A DNA stretch of 64,000 nt from Massilia sp. PDC64 (GTDB taxonomy: Bacteria; Pseudomonadota; Gammaproteobacteria; Burkholderiales; Burkholderiaceae_D): positions 1 to 64,000 of the forward strand of contig NZ_FMZS01000002.1 in assembly GCF_900101265.1 (NCBI RefSeq), in the 5' to 3' direction. The notes below the pieces were generated by a model that was not told the DNA's origin, did not search any database, and was given only the letters and a program-made list of their open reading frames with translations. A program made the translations under genes and the position numbers. Of this stretch, positions 1 to 10,120 are shown piece by piece (positions within the stretch are counted from its first letter, which is position 1; each line of letters opens with the position of its first letter).

Positions 1-636
<636 letters not shown>

Positions 637-660
637 ACGATCCGGTCCCGGTGCGTCCGT

Positions 661-1671
661 CTACCACAGCACCGGCACCGCCGCCGCACTCTTGCCGCTC
701 GCTTCCTCGCGCACCTGCGACGGCGTCTTGCCATACTGGTTGCGGAAGCAGCGCGAGAAATGCGAGTTGCTCAGGAAGCCGCATTGCAGGGCGATGTCGA
801 TGATCGAGCTGCGGGTCGAGACGAGCAGGTTCAGCGCGTTGTTCAGCCGCAGTTCGAACGCGAAGGCGAGGGGACTCATGCCCAGCTCGGCCTGGAACAG
901 CCGTTCCAGGTGGCGCACGCTCACGTTCACGTGCTGCGCGATGAATTCCGTCGGCAGCGGGTCGGACAGGTGCCGCTCGATCAGCAGCATGGCCTTGCGT
1001 ACGCGGATATCGTCCGTCGTGCGCGTGAACAGCGGTTGCGGCTGCGGCGTCTTGGCCGGAAGCGGCGCGTGTTCGATCATGATGCGCATGGCCTTGGCCG
1101 CGCGCGCCTTGTCGCAATGGCGCTCCACCAGGTAGGCCGCGAGGTGGACCACGCTGGTGCCGCCCGCGCAGGTGAGGCGGTCGCCGTCGTCGATGAACAG
1201 TTCGTCCGAGCTCACCTGCAGGTCCGGGAACTCGTTGGTGAAGTCGGCGTGCACGTACCAGCTGACGCAGGTGCGTCGTCCTTTCATGAGGCCGAGGCGC
1301 GCCATCACGAACGGACCGGTGCAGATGCCGACCAGCGGCACCGCGTCGGCGGCGCGCTTCAGGTAATCGTTCATCGCCGGCGCCAGCTTGAGGGCGCTGA
1401 GCAGGCCGCCGACGACCACGATGTAGTCGAACTTGCCCGGATCCTCCAGGCCGGCGGTCGGCGTGACTTCGATGCCGCAGCTCGCCTTCACCGGCCGCAT
1501 GTCGTGGCTCAATACGCTCCACGTGCAGTGGATCGGACGGCTGCGGTCGCCGTCGTCGGCGGCCAGGCGCAAGGTGTCGATGAACGCCGAAAACGCGAGC
1601 ATCGTGAAATTCGGCGCGAGGATGAACCCGACGGAGAGTCGGGGTTTTTTTAAAGCAATAGCATTCAACAA
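661..1671 (-). CDS. GlxA-type transcriptional regulator: GATase1-like domain plus AraC HTH
   Basis: About 336 residues. The N-terminal half is a DJ-1/PfpI (GATase1-like) ligand-sensing domain with the elbow motif GICTG. The C-terminal 100 residues are an AraC double helix-turn-helix ending in the usual CGFLSNSHFSRCFRNQYG signature. Regulators of this architecture (GbdR, CdhR, SouR in Pseudomonas) control betaine, carnitine and sarcosine catabolism. I place the start at a TTG (1669-1671) because AAGGAG at 1678-1683 lies six bases upstream of it. An in-frame ATG at 1696-1698 would put that Shine-Dalgarno inside the coding region. The gene is divergent from soxB across a 464-base region that carries a duplicated motif. 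It is the most diverged of the three paralogues in the window. Its ligand is unknown; sarcosine or dimethylglycine are reasonable guesses. Confidence 0.85.
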   Translation of the reverse strand: MLNAIALKKPRLSVGFILAPNFTMLAFSAFIDTLRLAADDGDRSRPIHCTWSVLSHDMRPVKASCGIEVTPTAGLEDPGKFDYIVVVGGLLSALKLAPAMNDYLKRAADAVPLVGICTGPFVMARLGLMKGRRTCVSWYVHADFTNEFPDLQVSSDELFIDDGDRLTCAGGTSVVHLAAYLVERHCDKARAAKAMRIMIEHAPLPAKTPQPQPLFTRTTDDIRVRKAMLLIERHLSDPLPTEFIAQHVNVSVRHLERLFQAELGMSPLAFAFELRLNNALNLLVSTRSSIIDIALQCGFLSNSHFSRCFRNQYGKTPSQVREEASGKSAAAVPVLW

Positions 1672-2135
1672 GACTGTCTCCTTACCGTTCCGGTGCATGA
1701 ACTGGTCTGCACCTTGTTCTTAGCATTTCTTGTACCTGCTTTATTTGGTGGCAAGCATACACGCGGCCGCGCCCGCGAACAACACTCGTGATGGCGCTTC
1801 CAGTCAATGCGTCCGGCGCCACATATTGAACATGCGCGGCGCCAGCGGGATGAGTTGCGCGTGTGCGACAAGCGCACGTTTCTGGTGCTCGCGTGCCTCC
1901 CCGCCGTGCACGCACGCCCTTGCGGCCAGGGCCCGTGGCCCGTCACGCGGCCCGATGTCGGAATCGGACAACCGGCCGTCCGCCCCGATCAAACCGCCTG
2001 CCGTGGCGACCCCGCGCGCGGCCGTCAGGCCACAGGATGTCGGAAACAGACAACTGGCCGTCTTATCCAATCAATTTGCAATCCGCATCGGTCCCAATAA
2101 TGGAACCCACAACACCTCACTGCGGAAAGCGCGAT
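1672..2135. promoter_or_regulatory. Divergent control region between the GlxA-type regulator and soxB
   Basis: This 464-base region has no convincing gene. It holds an imperfect 39-base direct repeat, copy one at 1954-1992 and copy two at 2036-2074, with starts 82 bases apart (about eight helical turns). The core is GTCGGAATCGGACAA at 1957-1971 and GTCGGAAACAGACAA at 2039-2053. A related core is found upstream of gbcA and the BCCT gene. A tentative promoter lies downstream: TTGCAA at 2076-2081, with TAATGG at 2098-2103 after 16 bases. The arrangement fits an AraC-type activator binding upstream of a weak promoter. That reading is inference. Confidence 0.5.
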
Positions 2136-3392
2136 ATGGCACAGAAGAATTACTCATTTTGGAGCCTGCTCCAGCAGGGCTTCAAGCGCCAGGAAGGCTG
2201 GGACCAGGCCTGGCGCAGCCCGGAGCCGAAGGCCTCGTACGACGTGATCATCGTCGGTGCCGGCGGCCACGGCCTGGCCACCGCCTATTACCTGGCCAAG
2301 GAACACGGCATCAAGAACATCGCCGTGCTCGAAAAGGGCTACCTCGGCGGCGGCAACACGGCCCGCAACACGACGATCGTGCGCTCGAACTACCTGTGGG
2401 ACGAGGCCGCGATGCTGTACGAGCATTCGCTCAAGCTGTGGGAAGGCCTGTCGCAGGAAATCAACTTCAACGTCATGTTCAGCCAGCGCGGCGTATTCAA
2501 CCTGGGCCACACCCTGCAGGACATGCGCGACATCGAGCGCCGCGTCAACGCCAACCTGCTCAACGACATCGACGCGCAGGTGCTCACGGCGGCCGAAGTC
2601 AAGGAACGCATCCCCATGATCGACGCCAGCCCCAACGCGCGCTATCCGATCATGGGCGCCAGCTTCCAGCCGCGCGGCGGCGTCGCACGCCACGACGCGG
2701 TCGCCTGGGGCTTCGCCCGCGCCGCCAGCAATCTCGGCGTCGACATCATCGAGCAGTGCGAGGTGACCGGCATGCACATCGAAGGCGGCCGCATCCGCGG
2801 CCTGGAAACCTCGCGCGGCACGATCCGCGCCGAGCGCGTCGGCTGCGTCGCGGCGGGTCATTCGAGCACGCTGGCGAAGATGGCGGGCATCCGCCTGCCG
2901 CTGGAAAGCCATCCGCTGCAGGCGTTCGTGTCGGAATCGCTCAAGCCCGTCCTGCACACCGTGGTGATGTCGAACGCCGTGCACGGCTACCTGAGCCAGT
3001 CGGACAAGGGCGAACTCGTGATCGGCGCCGGTATCGACAGCTACCTGAGCTACGCGCAGCGCGGCAGTCCGCACGTGATCGAACACACGGCCGCGGCCAT
3101 CATCGAACTGTTCCCGATGTTCTCGCGCGTGCGCATGAACCGCCAGTGGGGCGGCATCGTCGACGTGTCGCCGGACGCCTGCCCGATCATCAGCAAGACC
3201 AGGGTGCAGGGCCTGTACTTCAACTGCGGCTGGGGCACCGGCGGCTTCAAGGCGACGCCCGGCTCCGGCAACGTGTTCGCCCACACCATCGCGCGCGACC
3301 GGCCGCACCCGCTCAACGAAGCCTTTGCGCTGGACCGCTTCCACAGCGGCCATCTGATCGACGAACACGGTGCCGCAGGCGTCGCCCACTGA
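2136..3392 (+). CDS. soxB: Sarcosine oxidase subunit beta
   Basis: 418 residues, the usual length for the beta subunit of heterotetrameric sarcosine oxidase. This subunit carries FAD and the covalent FMN and oxidatively demethylates sarcosine to glycine. The dinucleotide-binding motif GAGGHG is at residues 41-46, followed by the family-typical segment [12 protein letters not shown]. Near the C-terminus, the [15 protein letters not shown] stretch is part of the FAD-binding DAO fold. I chose the ATG at 2136 because the N-terminus then matches known beta subunits (W-rich start, then [10 protein letters not shown]). ATG 2100 in the same frame would add 12 residues. It is the first gene of the soxBDAG block and probably of the whole long operon. 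Confidence 0.95.
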   Translation: MAQKNYSFWSLLQQGFKRQEGWDQAWRSPEPKASYDVIIVGAGGHGLATAYYLAKEHGIKNIAVLEKGYLGGGNTARNTTIVRSNYLWDEAAMLYEHSLKLWEGLSQEINFNVMFSQRGVFNLGHTLQDMRDIERRVNANLLNDIDAQVLTAAEVKERIPMIDASPNARYPIMGASFQPRGGVARHDAVAWGFARAASNLGVDIIEQCEVTGMHIEGGRIRGLETSRGTIRAERVGCVAAGHSSTLAKMAGIRLPLESHPLQAFVSESLKPVLHTVVMSNAVHGYLSQSDKGELVIGAGIDSYLSYAQRGSPHVIEHTAAAIIELFPMFSRVRMNRQWGGIVDVSPDACPIISKTRVQGLYFNCGWGTGGFKATPGSGNVFAHTIARDRPHPLNEAFALDRFHSGHLIDEHGAAGVAH

Positions 3393-3404
3393 CGGAGGAA
3401 AGAC

Positions 3405-3698
3405 ATGTTGAAGTTCCACTGCCCGCACTGTAACGAGGTGCGCGAAGAAGAAGAGTTCAGCTACGCCGGCGAAGCGTTCATCGCGCGCCCGGCCGCGCCC
3501 GACGCCAGCAGCGACGCCGAATGGGGCGACTACCTGTTCATGCGCAAGAACAGCAAGGGATGGCACTGGGAGCAATGGCTGCATGCTGCCGCGTGCCGCA
3601 AGGTCGTCGCCGTCAAGCGCCACACCTTCACCCACGAAGTCCAGGGCTGCTGGACGCTGGCCGAAGGCAAACGGATCTACCTGGAGGAGCAAGCGTGA
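3405..3698 (+). CDS. soxD: Sarcosine oxidase subunit delta
   Basis: 97 residues. The delta subunit is a small zinc-binding piece of the heterotetramer. The four ligands expected from the solved enzymes are visible: C6 and C9 in the CPHC start, H60, and C64. The start is 12 bases after soxB with a GGAGGAAAG ribosome-binding site. Its TGA overlaps the GTG start of soxA in a GTGA overlap, so the two are translationally coupled. No oddities seen. Confidence 0.95.
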   Translation: MLKFHCPHCNEVREEEEFSYAGEAFIARPAAPDASSDAEWGDYLFMRKNSKGWHWEQWLHAAACRKVVAVKRHTFTHEVQGCWTLAEGKRIYLEEQA

Positions 3699-6600
3699 AC
3701 TCGCACCGCATCAACCGTCCCAACTCGCGCATCGACCGCAACAAGCCCGTCGACTTCACGTTCGACGGCAAGGCCTACCGGGGCTGTGCGGGCGACACGC
3801 TTGCGTCCGCGCTGCTGGCCAACGGCGTACGCATGATCGGCCGCAGCTTCAAGTACGGCCGTCCGCGCGGCATCATCGGCCACGGGGCCGAGGAACCGAA
3901 TGCGCTGATCCAGCTGGAGCGCGGTCCCGGCACCGTGCCGAACCTGAAGGCGACCCAGGTCGAGCTGTACCAGGGCATGAACGCGTTTTCCACGACCGGC
4001 TGGCCGTCGCTGAATCTCGACGTCAAGAGCATCATGGGCCGCGCCGCGCGCTTCATGCCCGCCGGCTTCTACTACAAGACGTTCATGGCGCCGGCGAAGA
4101 TGTGGCCCCTGTACGAGGACGTGATCCGGCGCGCGGCGGGCTATGGCCGGGCGCCCGTCGATCCGGACCCGGAATTCTACGACCACCTGCACCATCACCC
4201 CGACGTGCTCGTGATCGGCGGCGGCGCCTGCGGTATCTGGTCCGCGCTGGTCGCGGCGCGCGCCGGACTGCGCGTGATGCTCGTCGACGAACAGGCCGAG
4301 ATGGGCGGGTGGCTCCTGTCGGACCATGACGCCGTGCTGGACAAGTGCTCGTCCGAGACCTGGCTGAAGCGCACCCTCGCCGAGCTGGATTCGCTGCCGA
4401 ACGTGACGCGGCTGGCCCGCACCACGGCGTTCGCCATGCACGACGGGAACCTGGTCCAGGCCGTCGAGCTGCTGCAGGACCACATCGCCCCCGGTGCACG
4501 CGACGCACTGCTGCCGCGCCAGCGCCTGCACAAGATCCGGGCGCGCCACGTGGTGCTCGCGACCGGCGCGATCGAACGCCCGCTCGTGTTCGGCAACAAC
4601 GACCTGCCGGGCGTGATGACGGCGGCCGCCGGACAGACCTACCTGAACCGCTACGCGGTGCGTGCCGGCCAGCGCGTGCTGGTCCTGACCAGCAACGACT
4701 GGGCCTATGGCGCCGCCGTCGACCTCGCGTCCGCCGGTGCCAGGGTGACGCTGTGCGACACCCGCGCCGGCGGCGCCATCGCGGGCCGCGCCGACGCAGC
4801 GCGCACCGCGGGGATCGAAGTCCTCAAGGGCCACGGCATCGCCGAGGCCCTGGGCGGCCGCAGCGTGACCGGCGCGCGGCTGGTGAAGCTGGACCCGCGC
4901 AAGGACGTCGCCATCGGCGCCGGCCCGCGCGTCGACTGCGACCTGCTGCTGTCGTCGGGCGGCCTGTCGCCGAACGTGCACCTGTTCTGCCACAACGGCA
5001 GCCGCCCCGCGTGGGACGAAGCCCGCCTGGCCTTCGTCGCGCCGGCACAGGGACGCCCCGGCATCGCCTGCGTCGGCGCCGTGGTCGGCGAGTTCGACCT
5101 GCAGGCGGCCATGGCGCAGACGACCAACGTCGTGCGCGCCATGTGCGCGCAACTGGGACACAAGGTGGCGGCGCAGACCCCCAGGATCGCCGGCGCCAGG
5201 TTGCCCATCGACGCCGCGCCTGCGCGTGCCATCTTCCGCGTGCCGGACGGCAAGCGCGAGGGACACGGCGCCAAGGCCTTCGTCGACTTCCAGAACGACG
5301 TCGCCGCATCCGACATCGAGCTCGCGGTGCGCGAGAACTACCGCTCGATCGAGCACGTCAAGCGTTACACGGGCCTCGGGTTCGGCACCGACCAGGGCAA
5401 GCTGTCGAACGTGAACGGCTTTGCGATCGCCGCCCGCGCGCTCGGCAAGCCGATCGGCGAAGTGGGCACGACGACCTACCGTCCAGCCTATACGCCGGTT
5501 GCCTTCGGCGCGCTGGCCGGTGCCATGGTCGGCGACACGTTCGATCCGCGCCGCTACGCGCCGGCCCAGCAGGCGCACGTCAAGCGCGGCGCCCTGTTCG
5601 AGACGGTGGGGCAGTGGATGCGCCCGTGGTATTTCCCGAAACCGGGCGAGGACATGCACGCGGCCGTGAACCGCGAGGCGGTGGCGGCACGCACCAGCGT
5701 CGGCATGATGGACGCGTCTACCCTCGGCAAGATCGACATCCGCGGCCCGGACGCGCGCGAATTCCTCAACCGCGTGTACTCGAACGCGTGGAGCCAGCTG
5801 GCGCCCGGCAAATGCCGCTACGGCCTGATGCTGGACGAGAACGGCATGGTGATGGACGACGGCGTGACGTCGTGCCTGGGCGACAACCACTTCATGATGA
5901 CGACGACCACCGGCGGCGCGGCGCGCGTGCTGACCTGGCTGGAGAAGTGGCTGCAGACCGAGTGGCCGGAACTGAAGGTCTACCTGACGTCCGTCACCGA
6001 CCACTGGTCCACCTGCGCGGTGGTCGGCCCGAACAGCCGCGCCGTGCTGGAAAAGCTGTGCACCGACATCGACCTGTCGCCGGAAGCCTTCAAGTACATG
6101 GATTGCCGCAGCGGCACCGTGGCCGGCGTCCCGGCGCGCGTGTTCCGCATCAGCTTCTCCGGCGAGCTCGCCTACGAGGTCAACGTCGACGCCAGCTACG
6201 GCCACTACATGTGGGAGACCCTGATGGCGGCCGGCCAGGAGTTCGACATCACGCCGTACGGCACCGAGACGATGCACGTGCTGCGCGCCGAGAAGGGTTT
6301 CATCATCGTCGGCCAGGACACGGACGGTTCGGTGTCGCCGATCGACCTCGGCATGGGCTGGGCGGTGAGCATGAAGAAGCCCTTCAGCTTCCTCGGCAAG
6401 CGCTCGCTGGCCCGCGCCGACACGGCCCGCTCCGACCGCAAGCAGCTGGTCGGCCTGACGACCGAAGATCCGAACGTGGTGCTGGCCGAGGGCGCGCAGA
6501 TCGTCGACGGGAGCAAAGGCCAGGGCGGCGCCCAGCGCAGCGTGGGCCGGGTCACGTCGAGCTACCACAGCGCCTTCCTCGGCCGCTCGATCGCGCTCGC

Positions 6601-6727
6601 GCTGATCGAAGGCGGACTCGCCAAGGAAGGCCAGGTATTCCACGCCTGGGACGGCGGCGCCATGACGGCCGCGAAGATCGTCTCGCCGGTATTCATTGAT
6701 CCTGAAGGGAAGCGTCAACATGTCTGA
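3695..6727 (+). CDS. soxA: Sarcosine oxidase subunit alpha
   Basis: 1010 residues, full length for the family. An N-terminal 2Fe-2S ferredoxin-like fold (roughly residues 15-100, without iron ligands in this family) is followed by an NAD(P)-binding Rossmann motif VIGGGACG near residue 173. A GcvT-like tetrahydrofolate-binding domain fills about residues 630-1000. The GcvT half transfers the methyl carbon of sarcosine to tetrahydrofolate as 5,10-methylene-THF. The start is GTG at 3695, overlapping the soxD stop by four bases; an upstream extension in the same frame would run through soxD and is rejected. The end overlaps the soxG start by eight bases. Confidence 0.95.
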   Translation: MNSHRINRPNSRIDRNKPVDFTFDGKAYRGCAGDTLASALLANGVRMIGRSFKYGRPRGIIGHGAEEPNALIQLERGPGTVPNLKATQVELYQGMNAFSTTGWPSLNLDVKSIMGRAARFMPAGFYYKTFMAPAKMWPLYEDVIRRAAGYGRAPVDPDPEFYDHLHHHPDVLVIGGGACGIWSALVAARAGLRVMLVDEQAEMGGWLLSDHDAVLDKCSSETWLKRTLAELDSLPNVTRLARTTAFAMHDGNLVQAVELLQDHIAPGARDALLPRQRLHKIRARHVVLATGAIERPLVFGNNDLPGVMTAAAGQTYLNRYAVRAGQRVLVLTSNDWAYGAAVDLASAGARVTLCDTRAGGAIAGRADAARTAGIEVLKGHGIAEALGGRSVTGARLVKLDPRKDVAIGAGPRVDCDLLLSSGGLSPNVHLFCHNGSRPAWDEARLAFVAPAQGRPGIACVGAVVGEFDLQAAMAQTTNVVRAMCAQLGHKVAAQTPRIAGARLPIDAAPARAIFRVPDGKREGHGAKAFVDFQNDVAASDIELAVRENYRSIEHVKRYTGLGFGTDQGKLSNVNGFAIAARALGKPIGEVGTTTYRPAYTPVAFGALAGAMVGDTFDPRRYAPAQQAHVKRGALFETVGQWMRPWYFPKPGEDMHAAVNREAVAARTSVGMMDASTLGKIDIRGPDAREFLNRVYSNAWSQLAPGKCRYGLMLDENGMVMDDGVTSCLGDNHFMMTTTTGGAARVLTWLEKWLQTEWPELKVYLTSVTDHWSTCAVVGPNSRAVLEKLCTDIDLSPEAFKYMDCRSGTVAGVPARVFRISFSGELAYEVNVDASYGHYMWETLMAAGQEFDITPYGTETMHVLRAEKGFIIVGQDTDGSVSPIDLGMGWAVSMKKPFSFLGKRSLARADTARSDRKQLVGLTTEDPNVVLAEGAQIVDGSKGQGGAQRSVGRVTSSYHSAFLGRSIALALIEGGLAKEGQVFHAWDGGAMTAAKIVSPVFIDPEGKRQHV

Positions 6728-7415
6728 TTCCAATCTGCAGTTTGCCGACGTCGTCGAACCGCAAGCGCGCGCCAGGGTCGCGTTCGCGCCCTACGCGCAA
6801 AGCCCCCTGCATGATTTCGGCCTGCCCGCCAAGGCGCGCCGCCCGGACGGCAGTTGCGGCGTGTGGATGAACGAACTGGCCCTGCTGGGCTACGTGATCG
6901 TGCGCGGCGACGCCCAGGATCCGGCTTTCGTCCGCGCCGTCAGGAGCGTGCTGGGCATCGCCCTGCCGACCGTTCCGGGTACCGTCACGCCGTTCGCGAA
7001 TGGTGTCGCCCTGTGGCAGGCGCCGGACGAATGGCTGCTGGTGTGCGCCCGTTCGGCGCGCCAGGCCTGCATCGCCGGCCTGGAAGCGGTCCTGGCGAAC
7101 ATGCACGCCCAGGTCGTGGACAACTCGGGTGGCCTGACGATGGTCTACCTGACCGGCGTCCACCAGGTCACGTTGCTGCGCCACGTCGGCGTGTACGACT
7201 TCGAGGCGTTGAAGCCGGGACATCTGGCGAGCACGATCTGCGGCAAGGCCACGATCACCGTGTTCCGCCACGACGACCAGGGCATCTTCCTGATCTTCCG
7301 CCGCAGCTTCGCCGACTACGTGTGGCGCCTGCTGTCCAAGGCCGCACGGCCCTACGGCCTCGGCATCGCCGCGCTCGAGCAGGGCACGGCGCATCCGGTC
7401 CTGCGCCTGGTCTGA
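6720..7415 (+). CDS. soxG: Sarcosine oxidase subunit gamma
   Basis: 231 residues. The gamma subunit is a GcvT-like small protein of the heterotetrameric oxidase. The features seen are the W-Q-x-P-D-E-W-L-L-V segment typical of SoxG and a C-terminal RRSFADYVW stretch. The ATG at 6720 lies within the last codons of soxA, which points to coupled translation. The next gene, serine ammonia-lyase, starts 11 bases after its stop. An upstream in-frame start at 6696 would lengthen the overlap and is less likely. Confidence 0.92.
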   Translation: MSDSNLQFADVVEPQARARVAFAPYAQSPLHDFGLPAKARRPDGSCGVWMNELALLGYVIVRGDAQDPAFVRAVRSVLGIALPTVPGTVTPFANGVALWQAPDEWLLVCARSARQACIAGLEAVLANMHAQVVDNSGGLTMVYLTGVHQVTLLRHVGVYDFEALKPGHLASTICGKATITVFRHDDQGIFLIFRRSFADYVWRLLSKAARPYGLGIAALEQGTAHPVLRLV

Positions 7416-7426
7416 GGAGACACAGC

Positions 7427-8803
7427 ATGCCATTCAGTGTATTCGACGTGTTCCGCATCGGCATCGGCCCTTCCAGCTCGCACACGGTGGGCCCGATGCT
7501 CGCCGTGAACCGCTTCCTGGGCGCGCTGCGCCCGCAGCTGGCGGAAGTGGTGCGCGTCCGCACCGATCTGTACGGATCGCTGGCGCTGACCGGCGTCGGC
7601 CACCGCACCGACTTCGCCGTGCTGCTTGGCCTGTTGGGCGAGCAGCCGCACCTGGTCGATCCGGCCGCATCGCAGCTGTACGTCGACCGCGTGCTGCGCG
7701 ACGGCCGCCTGCTGCTGGGCGGCATCCATGCGGTGCCATTCGACGCCGCCACCGACCTGCTGTTCCATAAGAACGAGACGCTGCCGCAGCATCCGAACGG
7801 CATGCGCATCACCGCGTTCGGCGACCGCGGCGAGGTGCTGCTGGCCCGGTCGTATTTCTCGATCGGCGGCGGCGCCGTCAAGGACGAGGACGAAATCAGT
7901 GTGCGTCACGCCGACGCCCATGCCGCGCACGAGGAACCGTGCCCGTTCGCCAGCGCCGCCGAGCTGCTGGCATGGTGCGAACGGCGCCGCTGCAGCATCG
8001 CCGACGTCGTGCTGCACAACGAGTCGCGTTACCACGACCCGGCCGTGACGCGCGACCGCGTGCTGGAGATCTGGCACGTGATGCGCGACTGCGTCGAGCG
8101 TGGCCTGCAGGCCGAAGGCGTGCTGCCCGGCGGCCTGAATCTGAAGCGCCGCGCGCCCGGCCTGTACCGGCAGGCGATGCACGGCGCCGACGGCAAGCTG
8201 CCGGCCGACTTCGCGATCATGGACACGCTGTCCGCCTTCGCGATCGCGGTCAACGAAGAAAACGCGTCCGGCGGCCGGGTGGTGACGGCGCCCACCAACG
8301 GGTCGGCCGGCGTGATCCCGGCGGTGCTGAGCTATTACACGCGGGCCCACCCGCAGGCCGGCGATGCGGCCGTATTGACCTTCCTGCTCACGGCGGCCGG
8401 TATCGGCATGCTCTACAAGCGCAACGCCTCGATCTCGGCCGCCGAGATGGGCTGCCAGGGCGAGATCGGCGTGTCGGCCTCGATGGCGGCTGCCGGCCTG
8501 GCCGCCGTGATGGGGGGCACGCCGGCACAGGTCGAGAACGCGGCCGAGATCGCGATGGAACACTTCCTCGGCATGACCTGCGATCCGCTGAACGGCCTGG
8601 TGCAGGTGCCCTGCATCGAGCGCAACAGCATGGGCGCGATCAAGGCCGTCAACGCCGCGCGCATGGCGCTGATGAGCGACGGCAGCCATATCGTCTCGCT
8701 CGACCAGGTCATCGAAACGATGCGGCAGACCGGCGTCGACATGCAAGTGAATTACAAGGAAACCTCGCTCGGCGGCCTCGCCGTCAACGTCGTCAGCTGC
8801 TGA
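7427..8803 (+). CDS. sdaA: L-serine ammonia-lyase, single-chain iron-sulfur type
   Basis: 458 residues, the normal size for bacterial 4Fe-4S L-serine dehydratases with alpha and beta domains fused. The GPSSSHT motif is at residues 14-20. The cysteines expected for the cluster are in the C-terminal half, in [18 protein letters not shown] and VPCIERN. The enzyme deaminates L-serine to pyruvate and ammonia. In this context it finishes betaine catabolism: sarcosine oxidase and GlyA make serine, and this enzyme feeds it into central metabolism. GGAG precedes the ATG at 7427. It cannot be assigned to sdaA rather than sdaB from sequence alone. Confidence 0.93.
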   Translation: MPFSVFDVFRIGIGPSSSHTVGPMLAVNRFLGALRPQLAEVVRVRTDLYGSLALTGVGHRTDFAVLLGLLGEQPHLVDPAASQLYVDRVLRDGRLLLGGIHAVPFDAATDLLFHKNETLPQHPNGMRITAFGDRGEVLLARSYFSIGGGAVKDEDEISVRHADAHAAHEEPCPFASAAELLAWCERRRCSIADVVLHNESRYHDPAVTRDRVLEIWHVMRDCVERGLQAEGVLPGGLNLKRRAPGLYRQAMHGADGKLPADFAIMDTLSAFAIAVNEENASGGRVVTAPTNGSAGVIPAVLSYYTRAHPQAGDAAVLTFLLTAAGIGMLYKRNASISAAEMGCQGEIGVSASMAAAGLAAVMGGTPAQVENAAEIAMEHFLGMTCDPLNGLVQVPCIERNSMGAIKAVNAARMALMSDGSHIVSLDQVIETMRQTGVDMQVNYKETSLGGLAVNVVSC

Positions 8804-8822
8804 GCCCAACAACGGAGAACCC

Positions 8823-10094
8823 ATGTCCAGTTCCGCATTCTTCCGCAATACCCTGGCCGAGTCCGACCAGGCCGTCATGGCCGGCATCGCCGGCGAGCTG
8901 CAGCGCCAGCGCGACCAGATCGAGATGATCGCGTCGGAGAACATCGTGTCGAAGGCCGTGCTCGAAGCCCAGGGCTCGGTGCTGACCAATAAATACGCCG
9001 AGGGCTATCCCGGCAAGCGTTACTACGGCGGCTGCGACGAGGTCGACGTCATCGAGACCCTCGCGATCGAGCGCGCCCGCCAGCTGTTCGGCGCCGCGCA
9101 CGTCAACGTGCAGCCGCATTCGGGTGCCCAGGCCAACGGCGCCGTCATGCTGGCGCTGCTGCAGCCGGGCGACACGGTGCTCGGGATGGCGCTGTCCGCC
9201 GGCGGCCACCTGACCCACGGCGCCAGGCCGGCGCTGTCCGGCAAATGGTTCAACGCCGTGCAGTACGGCGTGCGCCGCGAGGGCAGCCGCGTCGACTACG
9301 ACGAGGTCGAACGGCTGGCCAAGGAACACAAGCCGAAGCTGATCATCGCCGGCTTCTCGGCGTATCCGCGCGAGCTGGACTGGGCGCGCTTCCGCGCCAT
9401 CGCCGATGCGGTCGGCGCGTACCTGATGGTCGACATGGCGCACATCGCCGGCCTCGTGGCGGCCGGCGTGCACCCGAGCCCCGTGCCGCACGCGCACATC
9501 ACGACGTCGACCACGCACAAGACCCTGCGCGGTCCGCGCGGCGGCATCATCATGACCAACGACGACGAGATCGCGAAGAAGATCAACGCCGCCGTGTTCC
9601 CCGGCCTGCAGGGCGGGCCGTTGATGCACGTCATCGCCGGCAAGGCCGTGGCGTTCGGCGAAGCGCTGCAGCCGGCGTTCAAGACGTATATCGAGCGCGT
9701 CGTCGCCAATGCGAAGGCGCTGGGCGAGGTGCTCGTGGCGGGCGGCGTCGACCTGGTCACCGGCGGCACCGACAACCACCTGCTGCTGGTCGACCTGCGT
9801 CCGATGGGCCTGAAGGGCAACGCCACCGAGCAGGCGCTGGAACGCGCGGGCTTCACCTGCAACAAGAACGGCATCCCGTTCGACGACGAAAAGCCGACCG
9901 TCACGTCGGGCGTGCGCCTGGGGACGTCCGCCGGCACCACGCGCGGCTTCGGCGAGACGGAATTCCGCCGCATCGGCGCGCTGATCCTGGAAGTGCTGCA
10001 GGGCCTGCGCGCCAACCCGGCGGGCGACGCGACCGTCGAGCAGCGCGTGCGCCAGGAAGTCGCGCTGCTGTGCAAGGAATTCCCGATTTACTGA
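8823..10094 (+). CDS. glyA: Serine hydroxymethyltransferase
   Basis: 423 residues, full length. The PLP-binding lysine is K233 in the motif [15 protein letters not shown]. The N-terminal signature [20 protein letters not shown] and the YYGGCDEVD segment are diagnostic. The enzyme combines glycine with 5,10-methylene-THF to give serine; both substrates are products of SoxBDAG, which explains its place in the operon. ACGGAG lies before the ATG. The gene is probably an island-specific copy (like glyA1 in Pseudomonas), with a housekeeping glyA elsewhere, but that second copy is not visible here. Confidence 0.95.
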   Translation: MSSSAFFRNTLAESDQAVMAGIAGELQRQRDQIEMIASENIVSKAVLEAQGSVLTNKYAEGYPGKRYYGGCDEVDVIETLAIERARQLFGAAHVNVQPHSGAQANGAVMLALLQPGDTVLGMALSAGGHLTHGARPALSGKWFNAVQYGVRREGSRVDYDEVERLAKEHKPKLIIAGFSAYPRELDWARFRAIADAVGAYLMVDMAHIAGLVAAGVHPSPVPHAHITTSTTHKTLRGPRGGIIMTNDDEIAKKINAAVFPGLQGGPLMHVIAGKAVAFGEALQPAFKTYIERVVANAKALGEVLVAGGVDLVTGGTDNHLLLVDLRPMGLKGNATEQALERAGFTCNKNGIPFDDEKPTVTSGVRLGTSAGTTRGFGETEFRRIGALILEVLQGLRANPAGDATVEQRVRQEVALLCKEFPIY

Positions 10095-10120
10095 AGACGC
10101 CATCGACAGGAGAACAGAAC

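Noticed and set aside
1672..2135. A glycine riboswitch ahead of the sarcosine/glycine genes
   Set aside because: I could not find the paired aptamer cores; the repeats seen look like DNA-binding sites.
3677..6733. A minus-strand open frame of over 1000 codons opposite soxA
   Set aside because: It is a mirror of soxA in high-GC DNA with no family resemblance and arginine/alanine/histidine-heavy composition. soxA itself is unmistakable.
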